Source: Brachypodius melanocephalos
Taxonomy: Eukaryota > Chordata > Aves > Passeriformes > Pycnonotidae
DNA: 64,000 nucleotides
Assembly: GCA_013398615.1 (NCBI GenBank)
Contig: VZSR01003798.1
Coordinates: 9,733,542-9,797,541, forward strand
Direction of reading: 5' to 3'
The notes beneath the pieces are model-generated. The model worked only from the letters and a program-made list of their open reading frames with translations. It did no database searches and was not told where the DNA came from. A program made the translations under genes and the position numbers. Below are positions 1 through 12,800 of the stretch, in pieces; position 1 is the first letter of the stretch, and each line of letters starts with the position of its first letter.

Positions 1-1682
1 AATAGAGAAATTCTTAAAAACAGTATTAGGACTGTGTAGGTCTGTGGTTATTGGTTGAAATTCTGTTGTCATCAAGAGCCATTAGCTGGTTGGTGTCTGT
101 AGGGCTGGGATTAGGGGATTTGGTGTGTTGTCCAGTGATGCCATGAGTCTTCCCCATGCCAGGGTGAATGTTGCACATCAGAGCTGGTGTCTTTGTAAAT
201 GTCTGAATAGAGAGCAAGGATTAAATAGGCCTAACAGCTGAGGGGATTTCCAAAGGCATGAGTGGCATTTAGACACGGATCCTCTGCTGGTTTCCGTTGG
301 TTTTCCAAACTCGCTTTCAGACCCCTGGTTTGGGTCTGTCATCCCACTGCTCTTCCTGACCCTGTAACAGGCAAGCTACTTACAGGTGTTTGATGGAGAT
401 TTGGGGAAATTTTCAGAGAGACAAATGTCAATACCTGAGTTACACTGATGCAAGGGAGAAGCCCATGTTTGACAGGAAAGAGTTAATAGGGAACCATCCT
501 GGAGAAGATTCTTGTTGTTCATGCTGTGACAACCTCGGAGGTGAGACTTGGTGGCATAACAAAGGTGCAATCTGCCATGTTGAAGCTGTCTTCTTCTGAT
601 CCTGGCTTTACTTTGCATCTGAAGCAGAGGGGAGTGGAGTTGGAGTATCCTATGAAGCAGCATTCTGGAGAGAAGCCTCCACTGGAAGGACTTTATGAAT
701 AAACAAAAAACTACTAAAATACTAAAGTGCAGCTTCATGACAGGTTAGTAATTGTTCTGTGCGAAACAAGTTAGACTGTTACAGAGAACACAAGGAGGAG
801 TGTAAAAGGTCCAGAACTAGACTTAGATAGGAACTGCTGACATTGTTAGCTGGGTGGCATTTGTGCAAGATTTTATTAGAAGCCAACATCATAAAGCTGT
901 CCATTCTGTCAACCAGTTTCAGGACAAACATTTTCTCCTCCCTCCTTGCCATCAAACTGAGATGACAAGTTTCTAAATAGTTTTCTTCTGAAATGTGACA
1001 AAAAGTATATTTCTGACAACTGATCCTGCTTTGTGTCCTATGTGATATTTTGTCCCTCCTGGTCTAGAGTACCTTTTGTAGTTAGAACCTTTTGAGGCAT
1101 ATCCCCTCCCTCAGAGTATGGGGAGCAATTCTACCTGGAGTTTTGCTCTTGTGGAAGAGCAAATCCAGTCTTTTACCAAGTACTGCGGTTTAACTGAAGC
1201 AGCAGGAACTAGCAAGGAATGCTTGTAATATGGAACGTATCATGTATAGTAAAATGTCATTTTCAAGTACTTTCTGAACTCTCATCCCAGTAATGAAGCA
1301 GCTCTGAAATATCACATGACTTCCTCAGTGTGTTGCACTCTGTATAACCTTGCCTTTGATCGTGATGTCATTTCAGATGAAAGACTGGCAGGGAGAGCGG
1401 TGTGCTGTGCATTAGGATCCTCAGATATCCTCTGGGATCTCAGCAGAGAAGGACTGTGAGATGTGCACTCTGTGCTTGTCAAAGAGAAGTAAGTGCTGCA
1501 ATAAAAAGAGTAGTTGGATATCTAAACTCCCCTCAGTCTGGGTAGAAAACTTCACCTGTCTGCAAGAAGACCTGCCTAATCTGAAAGTTCTAGAAAGGGT
1601 TTTAAGGATGAATAATCATTTTTACTGTCATTCCATCCAAAGTCCTAGCTCAGATCAGTGATTTCCTGGATGTTTGAGCAGC

Positions 1683-1760
1683 TCCAAGGGGGCTTGAAAC
1701 AGGTGATTTCCAGAGGTCCCATCTAACCTCAAACATTCTGTGATTTTGTAATTTTGATAT
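1683..1760 (+). repeat. CR1 LINE 3'-end fragment (degenerate)
   Basis: The segment reads like the last 70-80 bases of an avian CR1 element: a GGCTTGAAACAGGTGATTTC-like stretch, then CAGAGGTCCC, TCTAACCTCAAACATTCTG and a decayed TGATTTTGTAATTTTGAT tail in place of the TGATTCTATGATTCTATG repeats. The orientation puts the 3' tail to the right. No coding part is seen, so this is a 5'-truncated, dead copy. The family is assigned from remembered consensus, not alignment. Confidence 0.75.
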
Positions 1761-4233
1761 TTAGATGGGCCTGACTTGAGTGTTACCTGTAGAAGTGAAA
1801 TAAACTCAAGACACCATCTTCTGCTTCCGTTAGCACCAGCAGTGCCCTGCCAGCAGTCTCAGTGAACTCTCTGGGTACCTTCACCTGGCTGTTCTCCTGT
1901 GCCTGGGAGCTCAGCATTTGGCACTTTTTGTCCCAGTTGATGTCACTATATGATGGGATTTTCTAGGGAATTTAAAAGCAGACTTGTAGGCACACACACT
2001 GTGGTCCAGGGATGGCAAGAGGGCTCCACATACAAAATGTCAGCTGGCCCAAGCAAGCCTGTTCAGTTCCCAGGGCAGTTTACAGTTAAAGAGTTTCCAG
2101 CAGTTTACCCACTGGAAAACTCTCCAATGACCAGAATAAGCAGGTCATTCTCACAGAGGCATTTTTCTTACCCTGAACCTTGATTCCCCTTATCAAACAC
2201 TTTTGGCCAGAGATGATGTTGTGGGCTGCATCCTGTTCCAGCAAATGCTTTCCTGCAGATGTGCATCCCATTTTGCTTTGGCCTTGCTCACACCTCCTTA
2301 GAATTTGCTTTCTGGAGATGTCTGAGTGATTGAGGGTGAGGGCCTGGCCCCATGCAGCTCTGCCATCTCCCTCAATGGAGTCAGTATTTCACCTGGGCCA
2401 GCAGTGACAGAGACTCAATGTCAGAGCTGCATGCACAGGCTTTCACAGAAATCAATTCTCACACGCAGCATTAATATTGGAAGTGCTTCTCTCTCACCTA
2501 ATTGTGGGCCAGGCACAATAACCTGTGACTAATGGCCATTCATAGTTACACAGCACGACCTGATCATAAAAAATTTGCCATTAGTCTCTAACAAAAAAAA
2601 TAATTCTCAGGCTGTTAATTGACTAACATGTATTCCTGAGGACATCAGAATAATCACATGGATAATCAGTGCACAGAAAAGGAAGGTGCAGCTAGCTTGG
2701 GCATTGCTGTTATTATTCATCTGCTCTGATCTGCTTTTGATTATTTTTCCCTCATGTGAAGTCAGTATGGTAAATCAAAGATTTGAGAAATAACCCTGTG
2801 CTTGAAGTGACCCAAATTAAAAGCCAATTGCCACCTTTCTTCTCTTCCTAGGCAGCTGTCCATCTCTGTGCAGGAACAGAGAGATGTTAGAGGCTGTCAG
2901 TAGTACGGCGGCAGCAAACTGCTGAGCTCATGGACTGCCTCTGCCAATGGCTAAGGTCAGCTACTGGAAAAAGTTACAAAACAGCTCTTACAGCCAGGTA
3001 TGATCCTGCAGAAAGGCCTTCATTGAGAACTGGTATTCTTTGCTCATTTTTGTGCAGTTCACTGAGACTCTGCCTTGTGCAAAACAGTTTCTCATTCTCA
3101 AAACAAGGACAGCCAGATGCGTGCAGGTCGGTTTGGGGGTTGAGATTTATTCTTTTAGCCATTAGGTTTTTCTGCCATAAGATTCCTCTTCTGTTGACAA
3201 ATGGGAATAATTCCTGACAATGGTCAGGACAGCTTATCTGTGTGGTAGATTTTCTTCTCCTCCCCTACCCTTAAAGCATTACAGGAGATTGAGCAACGCT
3301 TCCTGGCTGACATGAAGGGCAGAGGCACCAGTCTGGTAGGGAGGATATGGTGCCACCATTGCAGCCCAAGGAATTCTCAACCCTTACCCAAACATGGGGA
3401 CCCTCTGGCACCTCTGCTCTGGTCAGCAGCCTTTACTGTAGGACACAGGCTGGGATCTAGTTACAATTTTTAAGTGAAGAGCTCAGAAAAGTTATTAGTG
3501 GCTGTAGGAGAAAAGCAAGTGGGGAGACCATAAATCAGGCCCTCAGATGAATTCAGAATGCACTAATAAAATCAGAGCTTCCAATAAATTTCATTTCAGG
3601 CAGAGTAGAGACAGTTTCTCAATTGAGAGTTTGGGACAGATTATAATTTCAGATGTGTGTCAGGCCAATGCAACATGCCTGTGAAAATGTTTGCAAGCAG
3701 GCAGCAATGGCTGGACCAGAGTCAGGCCCTCACACCAGCTGAACTTCAGTAGGAAGGTCAGAAGAATGAAAAGGAGAGAATCTCTACTTCTCTGAGCAAA
3801 GCTGAATCTAATTAAATATTTAATGTGGTTTTTTCCCTCCCAAATCCTTTGCTTTCTTGCTCTTTCATACTGTGATATGATGGCATTTGAACAACAAATG
3901 CAGTCTTGGTACGTTGGTCTCCTGGTAGAGCATTTTATATGAAAAGCTTGCACATCCCAGCTGAAGTCCAGATGCTGCATTTATGAGGTATTTTGTCGTG
4001 ATCAATTTTTAAAAAATATTATTCCATGCCATGAAATTAATAGGCACCTGGGGAAATATCAACCAACTCTTCCCTACTCCTGCAAATACTAACCTTTCCC
4101 AGATGGGAAGGTATTTCTCTTTCCCTTTATTTACCTGCAAGATGTCCTTGCTAGTGCTCAGAATCACAGAGAGAGAAGGAAGCAAAACCCACTGCATTCT
4201 GAGGAGCCATTTACTGCATAAACCCTGCATAAT

Positions 4234-4308
4234 CTTCCCAGGGTCACAGAGTGAGTCATTAGCAAGACAGCACTAAGACAGAGGCATCCTGATTTTTCTA
4301 ACTACTGT
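4234..4308 (-). repeat. MIR-like SINE relic
   Basis: CTTCCCAGGGTCACAGAGTG followed by AGTCATTAGCAAGACAGCAC and a later CTAACTACTGTGATTA resembles the reverse complement of the MIR body (CCAAGGTCACACAG ... AACCACTA). The match is patchy and old. A chance resemblance remains possible. Confidence 0.4.
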
Positions 4309-6203
4309 GATTACTTGAAGACCCCAATTTAAAAGGCCATAGGTTTGTTCTGGCAGTGCAGTCATAGAGATAACTACTCACGGCTTTACAAATTGGTTTT
4401 CTTGCAATCATCTCACTAGCACAGGCCTGCAGCCCTTTGGTGTTTTGTCTGTGTTCTGTTCAAAATTATTTTTTTCTACAAAACCCAAAGCAAGGCAGAG
4501 CTGAGCAGGAGCCTCTACTGTGCCCTCCCATGCCCACAGCTCTCCTGCCCCACATCCCACAGTGCTGGGAAGTCTCTTTGTTGGGGTGACCCTGGCCACA
4601 TCAAGCACCCTTCATGTGCTCCTTTATCAGCTGTGGCTTCAGATTGTTCTTCAAGAGAGATCTTAGGATGCTTAAAACCAACTGGCTGACCCAGGAAAGC
4701 ATTGCAGGAGAAAAACTCTGGTTTTTTCTTGCTAAGCTTTTCCTTATTGCTTAAGTTCCCTTTCAGAATGGGGCTCCTGTAGGTGGCTGCTTTGGCATCA
4801 ACACTGGATACAAGCCATCCCTGTTGGTAAAGGGAGAGTTTTCTTGTATTTATTTTTGTAACAAATTCTTAATATTTGCATGGACTTCTGTGGTGTTTGC
4901 ATGCACCATGCAGCCCAACAGAGCACGTTGGGAGATGATGGCCTGGCTACACCCACCCAGCCACCACATCACTGGTTCAATACAGACTCCAGAAAATGGT
5001 CACTTGAGACATTTTAGATAAAATAGAGACATTTTCTGAACCAAAAATATCCCAGGATTTGTGCGGCAGATGCACATTCACACATCACTAAAACAGCTAT
5101 TTGTAATTTTCTCATCATGACCTTTAATGCCTGGCTGAAGATGACTCAGGCAGGTACAGCCCCTCCACAGAGGGAAAGCCTTTAGCCACACTGGCTCACT
5201 CTGGTGTCAAAGGCAGAGTTAATTTGAAAGTGGGAAAGCAGCACGTTATGAGAGCTGTATGTGTTTGATGTTCCATCTCATATATGAGGACATCCAATGA
5301 AGAAAACCCCATACTAATAAAAAAATAGAAATTTTCTTTTGTACTAGGACTGTATATATTGAGCTGTTATAGTTTTGGAGCTTTTTAAGCACCATATTTC
5401 TTTTTTCTTCAGAAGATTGTTTTTTTTCTAAGATATAACTAGATGTGGTGCTGTAACATGCACAGCAGTTTCAAATGATTAATACCTTGACAGCATAATC
5501 TTGTAAAAGATTGTTTTTATCCACTATCTAAAATCAGCTTTTAATTAAAAGAATGTTATATTTGTTTACGGATACAAAATTACCTTGATTATTTTAAAAC
5601 TGTGTGGGATGTTGCCACATACTAAATATGCAGCATCTATTTTTCTGTTGGGCTTTAACTGTCTGCCTGAAATGTGAGTTTCAATTATTAAGCATTAATA
5701 AGTATTTAGGAATGTCCTGCAATGTGAGTCAACAATTAATTTGGCCAGGAATTAGCTCTATCTTTTGCAATCTACACTGTAGAAGGAACACACTGTCTTC
5801 TTTCAAAACTGTACTGTATTTGCACCAAACTGGTATTTTTTTGACCTTTAGCAGAAAGGTCTGCAGGAACTAGAGCCCAGCTGGAACCTGGCTGGAGCTG
5901 CAGGGATCAGCTCCAGTGCCTGGTGTTGGTGTTGTGTGGGCAGCCCTGACTGTACCGAGCTCTGCACCTCATGCTGGTTACTCTGACGTTTTGTATTTCC
6001 CTCAGGAGGCCCAAAGCCCCAGTCAGACGCTGTCTGTGCCCCAGGGACACGAGCTCAGAGTGGCTGAAGAGGACACGAGGCCCCTGGTGTGTCACCCCAG
6101 CGCCCTCCCCGCGGAGCTGCCGAGGCAAGCAGAGATTCCCCACGGTAACCCCACAGCACATCCCCACTGACAATGACACCACACACTCACTACATGGGAA
6201 TAT

Positions 6204-6209
6204 TTTATT
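6204..6209 (-). terminator. SEMA6D: SEMA6D poly(A) signal AATAAA
   Basis: The minus strand reads AATAAA. Immediately downstream (about 6,140-6,190) it is GU-rich, including GTGAGTGTGTGGTGTCATTG, as expected of a downstream cleavage element. Cleavage is expected about 10-25 nt past the hexamer, near 6,180-6,195. Confidence 0.75.
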
Positions 6210-6248
6210 TTGACTTTACATGCGGTGTTAAAAACCCAAAGAACGTAT

Positions 6249-6256
6249 TATTTACA
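6249..6256 (-). promoter_or_regulatory. Pumilio-type motif UGUAAAUA in 3' UTR
   Basis: The sense strand reads TGTAAATA, which fits the PUM1/2 consensus UGUANAUA, close to the poly(A) signal. One 8-mer is expected by chance fairly often in AT-rich sequence. Confidence 0.4.
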
Positions 6257-7357
6257 CATCCACAATACAAGTTTACAAGATATCTATACATGTTAAAGTA
6301 CTCTATAGTAATAGAGCAGCTTCATTTAAGGGTTACTTTTTTTATGCCGTACCATTAAAAAAGATACAATCTGCGTTTACCTTTGCACAAATGGATAAAG
6401 CATCTTTTATTATTAAATTAACAGAATAAGGACTAGGTTGAATGTTAGAAATTTCAACATAAATACTGAGAGAACTCACATTACCATCTACAAGGCAGCA
6501 CAATGTTACAGGAGGTTATCAGGGTTCACATACATTTATCTTCCGGGTCACACAAGTCTGTATTAATATTTGTAAAGTGAATTCGGATCAGTTTGTGTCT
6601 TCTGACAACCGAGTACATTTTAATAGTTATTAATGTGTAGTGTTTTAGTTGCAAGACAGAAGTGTTTAGGAAGAAAGATCATTGATTTTTGGATCCAGAG
6701 GTCTCAGGAAATAAATGTCCCTTACAGCCTTACAAGAAAAAAATGACTACTTCTATCCTTTATTCTTTGTTCTGTAACAGAGATCCAGTTTTTAGTGACT
6801 AACCTTTTCTCCCCTTTGAGCACATAATATAAATCTCCACCATCTCTGAAACCCATTGCAGTTATTTGTCCCACTAATTCATGAATATTCCTCTGCCATG
6901 GTTATTTCTATAGTTATGTTCAATAAACAATGTGGTAGTGTGTAGTTTGCAAGCTAAAATAGCCATCTGTGTTGAACATCAGCTGCAAGTGGATACTGTA
7001 AACCCTACTAAATAGCTTACACAACTTTAGCAGGTGTTCCATTACCCTGGAAACCTCATTTGATTTCACATTATAACTGTTTGATCCTTCAGAGAGCTGG
7101 AGTGGAATGTTTATCATGGTAAGGTGATTTAATGCTGCTGTCTTCTTGGATTGTAGGCTGCCTTTAGTTACCATTAATTATTCTTGCGTTTTATCTTTTT
7201 TTTTTTTTTGGGTGCTGTTGAGAGGTTTTACAACTGGCACTCGGGAGATATGTGCTACAGTGAGAACACTTGACAGATTTAATTTTTTTTTTTAGTACTT
7301 TTATCATTTGCATGAATAAGGCACAAAATGCACAGATTCAGGTAAACTCACACATAA

Positions 7358-7365
7358 TATTTACA
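7358..7365 (-). promoter_or_regulatory. Second Pumilio-type motif UGUAAAUA in 3' UTR
   Basis: The sense strand again reads TGTAAATA. Two exact copies in one 2.4 kb 3' UTR make post-transcriptional control by PUM proteins plausible but unproven. Confidence 0.4.
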
Positions 7366-7951
7366 GAATATTGTCATTACCTGCATGACTTTGGAAAAAA
7401 ACAAACCTTACTTTACACAACAAAAACAAATTGATTGCACTACTGTTGAGTTTTCACAGACTGCTTCTGCCAGGCCAATTAATGTTTCTCCTTTTTTATT
7501 GACGAGAGTCTATCAGTGTGTAGGGCATTATTAAATGCAACAAAAACGTGACCTTATCCAGTTACACAGGCGTTTGCCAAGTGAACTGATTATTAGCTGC
7601 CCTCAGCGAGAAATACAGGGGCTCAAGTTCACAGTGGCCAGGTATTGGATGGAGGCACTGTGGAAACACAGTAAAACTCCCCCGTTCCAGCCCAAAACAC
7701 TAGATTTGAAATGCACAGCTCTGAATCAATAGCAGCATAACGGAGTTATGTAGAATTAACCATATCTGCACTCTTTGACTGGGTGACTGTTTGATCCAGG
7801 CGTTCCCCTCAGAGATGCGCAGTTCATCCTCAGCTGGCTCCGAGCTGAACCCAGCGGGCTGCAGAAGGCAGAGTCATCTGTTTGTTCAGTCATGCTCAAT
7901 GTAAACAATTCCATAGCATAAAAGATGCAATGGGAATCTAAGTACATCCTA

Positions 7952-7990
7952 GTGTGTACAGTACACACACACATCCACGCACACGCACAG
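7952..7990 (-). repeat. UG-rich tract with short palindrome in 3' UTR
   Basis: On the sense strand this is a run of TG/CG-type dinucleotides ending in an 8-bp perfect inverted repeat (7,952-7,959 and 7,961-7,968, one-base spacer). UG-rich RNA is a binding substrate for CELF and TDP-43 type proteins. It may equally be a decayed (CA)n microsatellite. Confidence 0.5.
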
Positions 7991-8563
7991 CTTTATCTGT
8001 GGCAAAAACAAAATGCCACACACATGGAGAGAAAAAAATAATGCTACAGTTGGGCCAGAGACTTAATTCCAGCAAATTGATTATTAACCCAGCTATTCAT
8101 TGAGACATTACCATTTTCTGACATTTGTGCAAGAGGCAAGGTGAATGCATACATAGTAAAATGTTCACATTTAATGGGAATGACCACACTTAATGGCAGT
8201 CTAAAATGGAACCCATTTTTCAAGTATTTGCTTACTGATTTTTTCCCAACAACTGTTGTTTAGCTATTTAGAACAGTAACGTAGCCCCCACCCCATTGTG
8301 CTACATGTCTCCTTAGCTCCAAACAAAAGAAATGTAATGACCAGCACTTTCCTTTGTTTTTTTTTGTGTTTGCTTGTAGCAAGCACAGGAAGTCTTGCTA
8401 CAGCTGCATGTGGCAAGACACAGATGTTGCTCAGGTAAAGACAGTTTCTTTGGCCACTTTGTTCTCCTTAGTAACAAGCAAGTCTCTGCCTTTTGTGTCT
8501 ACCACAACATCTTTTCACAACCTGTACAGGTCGATGCCACGCTCATTTTAGCACAGACATGTC

Positions 8564-9867
8564 CTAGTAGCTGTATTTGTTCAGTGGTCTGACTGATGTT
8601 GTCTGAGGGACGAATGAGGGTTTTGGTGGCACGTCAGGTTTTAGGGAGGGTGTCCTCTTTATTCCTGTACGAGGCAGGGTGCCATTGCTCGTGTAGCTGC
8701 TTTGCCTGGACAGGGAAGGCTGGAGGTGAACGCTGACAGGCGTCCCTTGCATGTAGTCCATCTTTGTGCCTGCTGTGGGGGCCATGTACCCCCCACGATT
8801 AATACTTGGCTGTCTGGATAACAAAACACCATTTGGTGAGTTCAAGTTTTTAGGAAGGGCAGATATTGAGTGCCTCTGTGAAGAATTTTTGTGATAACCC
8901 CTCTGCCTTTCCAAAGAGGTCATTGGTACTGCAGGAGTGGTGGGAACATCCACTCGTTTTGTGGGACTGTTTCTCGGCAGAGTCGATGGAGGAGAGTATA
9001 AAGACGCCTCCCTGTTGGGAACCTTAGGTGGGATCTCAGTCATATTGCCCATTGGATCCAGCATTAAAGTCTGGTGGGCCACTTGAATATCTCCCATAAT
9101 GGCTTTGGGATTATTAGTAGTTTCATTTAAGTGTTTCAGAAAATCATTCAGGGTGTTCCTGGAATCAACAGATCTCCTGTGGTCTCTTTTGCTGGAGGAT
9201 TTTGTAAGTGGATGATCAATATGTTGCATCTTTTTGTCTGCCTTGTGCGCATTAGAGTTTGAGAAAGACGTGTTGTAGTCGTGGGTAGCATTGGGAAGAA
9301 CAATAGCACTGGGAATATGTCCGTGACTTAGAGGAGAGTGGGGTGGAGGACTAGAAGGAAAAAATTGAGGGCTTTTTAGTGGGGTTTCCTTTCGTGAAGC
9401 ATTGAGGTTACCATGTGTTTTGTCTGACTGACTTTTCATAGCCTGCAGAGTTTTTTGCTGAAGAACTGGTGTGGATTCAGGAGTTGGAAGTGCAGCTAAC
9501 TCTGGAGGCTGTCCCCTGTGGTCCATCATCATGGACTTGGTATCACCGTTTGGAGGCAACTCCTTTCTGCTGGTCAGCAGGTTTGTGTACAGTTTGGGTG
9601 AATCAATGTTCTGCTGATACTCTTTGACAGGACTGTCAAACAGCCCATTCAGTTTGGCAAAGCTCCCGCTGGAGTCCGTGCAGGACTGAGCCGATTCTGC
9701 ATCTTTGTGTATTTTCCTGGATTTCCGTACAAATATATCCCGGTAACAGTAAACGGCCACTCCCGCAATAAAGGCTCCCAGGACAAAAGCGGCAAAGACA
9801 CAAGTGATTAGGACATTCATGTGAACCATTTGGTTGGACTCTCCTGATTGTACTTCCCACCTCACAC
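8564..9867 (-). CDS. SEMA6D: SEMA6D coding exon 18 (terminal): transmembrane segment and cytoplasmic tail
   Basis: This exon encodes residues 645-1,078. It opens after a TTTTGCAG acceptor with VRWEVQSGESNQMVHMNV, followed by the membrane helix and a basic YCYRDIFVRKSRKIHKD stop-transfer region. The tail is Ser/Pro-rich: PPELAALPTPESTP, SSPPPHSPLSHGHIP, LPPKVP-type repeats and KRTPSLKPDVPPKPSF near the end are plausible SH3 or EVH1 ligands, in line with reported Ena/VASP and Abl links of class 6 semaphorins. There is a small insertion relative to the human protein, as I recall it, around the PLKSPQFF segment. The stop TAG is at 8,564-8,566. Confidence 0.97.
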
Positions 9868-12800
9868 CTGCAAAAGACAGGCAGGATATCATAAATCTAC
9901 AGGTATTTCACATTTCAGAAGAAGGCAGCCTTCCTCATGGAAGTGTCTATTAACTGTTTTTAAGTGCTCTGGCTGTGGTGTTGGTGTAACTCAGTAGGAT
10001 CCTGCAATCTACTCCACTGGTGAATGCAAATAATTTTATAAAAACTATAAAATAACTGTGTGTGCACTGACAAGGCTAAATGAAGACTCTTCATTTTCTG
10101 TGATAACGAGGAATGCTTGTTGCAGCTTCTCTCCTTATGTTTTGTTTAGCCTGTCCCCAAATTTCCTTTAAGGCTCACAAATAGGGGCCTTATGTTATTA
10201 ACATTAATGATTTCTGCTGGAAAATTGAGGTTAGAAGGTCCTACTGGGCCAGACAGCAATTAATAACTCATTTGATGGATTTCTCTCTCACTTTCCTGCC
10301 CAACTCATAAATCAGTATCAAAGGAGAGAAAGGATTATGCAAATGTTGTGAAAAAATGTATAACATGTATACTGCACTGTTTACAGCCACGCTAATGGAA
10401 TACACTAGAAAACTTGTAAACTACTCCACTCCCAGGCTGCTAGGCCTGGAGTGGCACACCTGTATTCATTATACATGTCCAAGTTTGAAGATAATGTAAT
10501 TCTGTTAGAGCACTGATTTTTATTTTGTACCAATAATGAACATAAATACTTGCATAACATCATAAAAACAACTTAGGTTAAGTTATTAGAGAATGTTAAA
10601 ATTTAGAAACTTTTAGCTTAGACCAAGAAATTGAATATTTGATTAATTTTTTATTTGGATATTAACAAGCTCCCTTTGATTTTTTTAGATTTTTTTTAAA
10701 GCAACCACAGACATCTTGCAGCTAAGACATTGTTAGTTTTTAATGAAAGTAATTCTGTTGCTATCCCAAGAGATGTTAAAATGAAAGAGCAAGAGGGAAG
10801 GAACAGAGCCAGTTTTTGTTAGAGGCAAGGCCTTTGAATATTGTTAATGTTCAGGGTTACAGGTTTTAATGGCACCGTGCAGAAGCAGAAGGAAAACATG
10901 AGTAAAGTTCACTAATAGCTATGACACAAAATGTGATTCAGAACCAAAAGCAGATGATAATAAAAACTTAAAGCAAAACAGAAAATAACTGCAACAAATT
11001 AAAATGACAAATGCACGGCCATAATGGCTGATAGGAAACCTGATATGTTTTGGTGAATGGTAATAAAACAGAAATGGTTTTTGGCTGGTGAGATTTTTCA
11101 GTAAATACAGAATTGTGCAAACATGTCTGTCACCTTGCTGTGCTATGCACTGAGAGAGACTTGTGTTAAATTTTGGTTATGGGAGTGGAAGCTTCTCGAT
11201 TCTGTGGTTGACTGCAAAAATCCTATTAAATTAAAGTCTCAATTACCAGCAGAGCCTGATCAAAGGTTCACTTAGCTGAAAAAATGGCTAGAGAAAGATG
11301 AACTACAGGCAGAATAGGTTTCTTGTTGTGTTCAGTTTAAAACCTCTGCATGTCTCAGTATGTACTGAGATCATCTCTAAACTGATGCTCATATCCAGAG
11401 GATAAACATTCAGCCCTTTCTTACTCTGACCCTTCTTCTTCAAGAACACGTTCCAGGCAAGCAGAGATTGGGATTTGCCCCGTTTAACAAACGGATGTCT
11501 CATGGAACTCTGCTTTGTGTTCTGTTTTGACACCACCCCCAACCCGAATGAAAAAACCACGAACATAAGCAACCATTCATGAGGACTAACAGTCTAAGCC
11601 AAACTAGACTGAATTGAAAACAATAAACAGAGGTGCAGGTAAGTCTTGAAGGTAAATTTTTTTAATGTATCCAGAACTGCCATTGATTTCAATGGGAGTT
11701 TTGGACCACTCCAGGATTAAAAGGCTGAGCTTATTATCTGTGTTTCCCATTATAAGCTCTAAGCAGCGCTTTGTCCATGGGATTAGTAGGTATGAAAAAC
11801 ATGATTGCACTGTCTGCATATTCACAGGAAATGGGTGTAAAATAGAGCCCAACAATCATGGCTGTTACATTTAAGCCCTTAAACAATGCTGAGACTATCA
11901 GGTTTCCATTCAGCTGCAATGTATTCCCTGGTAAGGCCTTACCCTTTGGGACACCTGATAATGGATCAGAATAATCAGAAGTGTTTGGGTCATCTTGAAC
12001 TACAAATTTCCGAGAGCCAGTCACTTTAGGTTTCCAGGAACCAATCACTTTAGGTGATATAACTGGGATACTTGCCATTGTGGTAATGGAAGCTGAGGAG
12101 AACTCCATGTCTGTGGTGGCAAACAGATTTTTATTAATGTGTTTCATGGCACATCTAAGCTATAGCTGGACACAGCATTTTATGGGAGTTACAGCAAAAT
12201 GTGACCCCCCCATACTCTGCAGAAGTACAGATGGCTGATTAAAATCAATTACTTCAAAACTGGAAGTATGAAAATAGTACATTTACACTTCAACAGCTGC
12301 TAGCCAAAAAGCCAGAGGAGTCAACCGTGAAAGCGCTACAAAAGTTAAAGTAAGCAACTGTGGGGGTGAAAAGCACAACTTTAGTCTACTTAATTGCTAT
12401 ATTCTTCACTGGAGACAACACACTTGGCTGCCTTTTAAATATCTTTAAAAAAAAAAAAGTTACTGGGAACGATACACACTCATGACAGGTTATGCCTGAG
12501 AAACCAGATCAGCTCCATTACTGCTATTATGGTATGCCAGGAACTGCTGAATGAGCCATTTCTGCAGGTGAGGATAAAAGGAATGTTTTTAACCCCTATT
12601 TTGTAATGGTTCCTAAGGAACAATCCTGCACTGAGTCTGGCTCCTCTGTAATATGCTTGCTGAACAGACCCACCACAGCCTACATGAAAATGCACAGAGG
12701 AAGAAACTCATCAAATTAGGTTTACAGTTCAGTCTCATTTGCACCCTTGAGTATTTTGTGTTCACTGTCTCAGTAGGTTTAGGTAGGAAGGTCTATGGCT

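Larger units (their letters stand above)
1..6185. other. Non-coding DNA downstream of SEMA6D
   Basis: No open reading frame here has recognisable protein similarity, splice-site support or unusual length; all are under about 120 codons and look random. The stretch holds a CR1 fragment near 1,700 and a MIR-like relic near 4,270, listed separately. Positions 2,530-2,830 are AT-rich, lack CpG and carry several TAAT/ATTA homeodomain-type cores, so they could be a conserved regulatory element, but conservation cannot be tested here. Positions 5,880-6,170 are locally GC-richer and lie just beyond the SEMA6D cleavage site. I see nothing else. Confidence 0.7.
6190..8563 (-). other. SEMA6D: SEMA6D 3' untranslated region
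   Basis: This follows the TAG stop at 8,564-8,566 and runs about 2.4 kb to the poly(A) signal at 6,204-6,209, similar to the long 3' UTR of mammalian SEMA6D. It is AT-rich, with ATTTA-type and U-rich stretches, two Pumilio-type UGUAAAUA motifs and a UG-rich tract near 7,952-7,990. Other AATAAA words on the minus strand (for example 6,406-6,411) could give slightly shorter ends. The exact cleavage point is inferred. Confidence 0.75.

Noticed and set aside
8564..9867. Assignment of the gene to SEMA6A
   Set aside because: Considered first because of the class 6 features, but the tail ending PLNKYSY and the DMEFSSAS/DDPNTSDYSDPLSG linker fit SEMA6D and not SEMA6A.
11734..11942. Open frame continuing past SEMA6D exon 17
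   Set aside because: The PKG|GTAAGG donor and the matching VRWEV start of exon 18 show that this is intron read-through.
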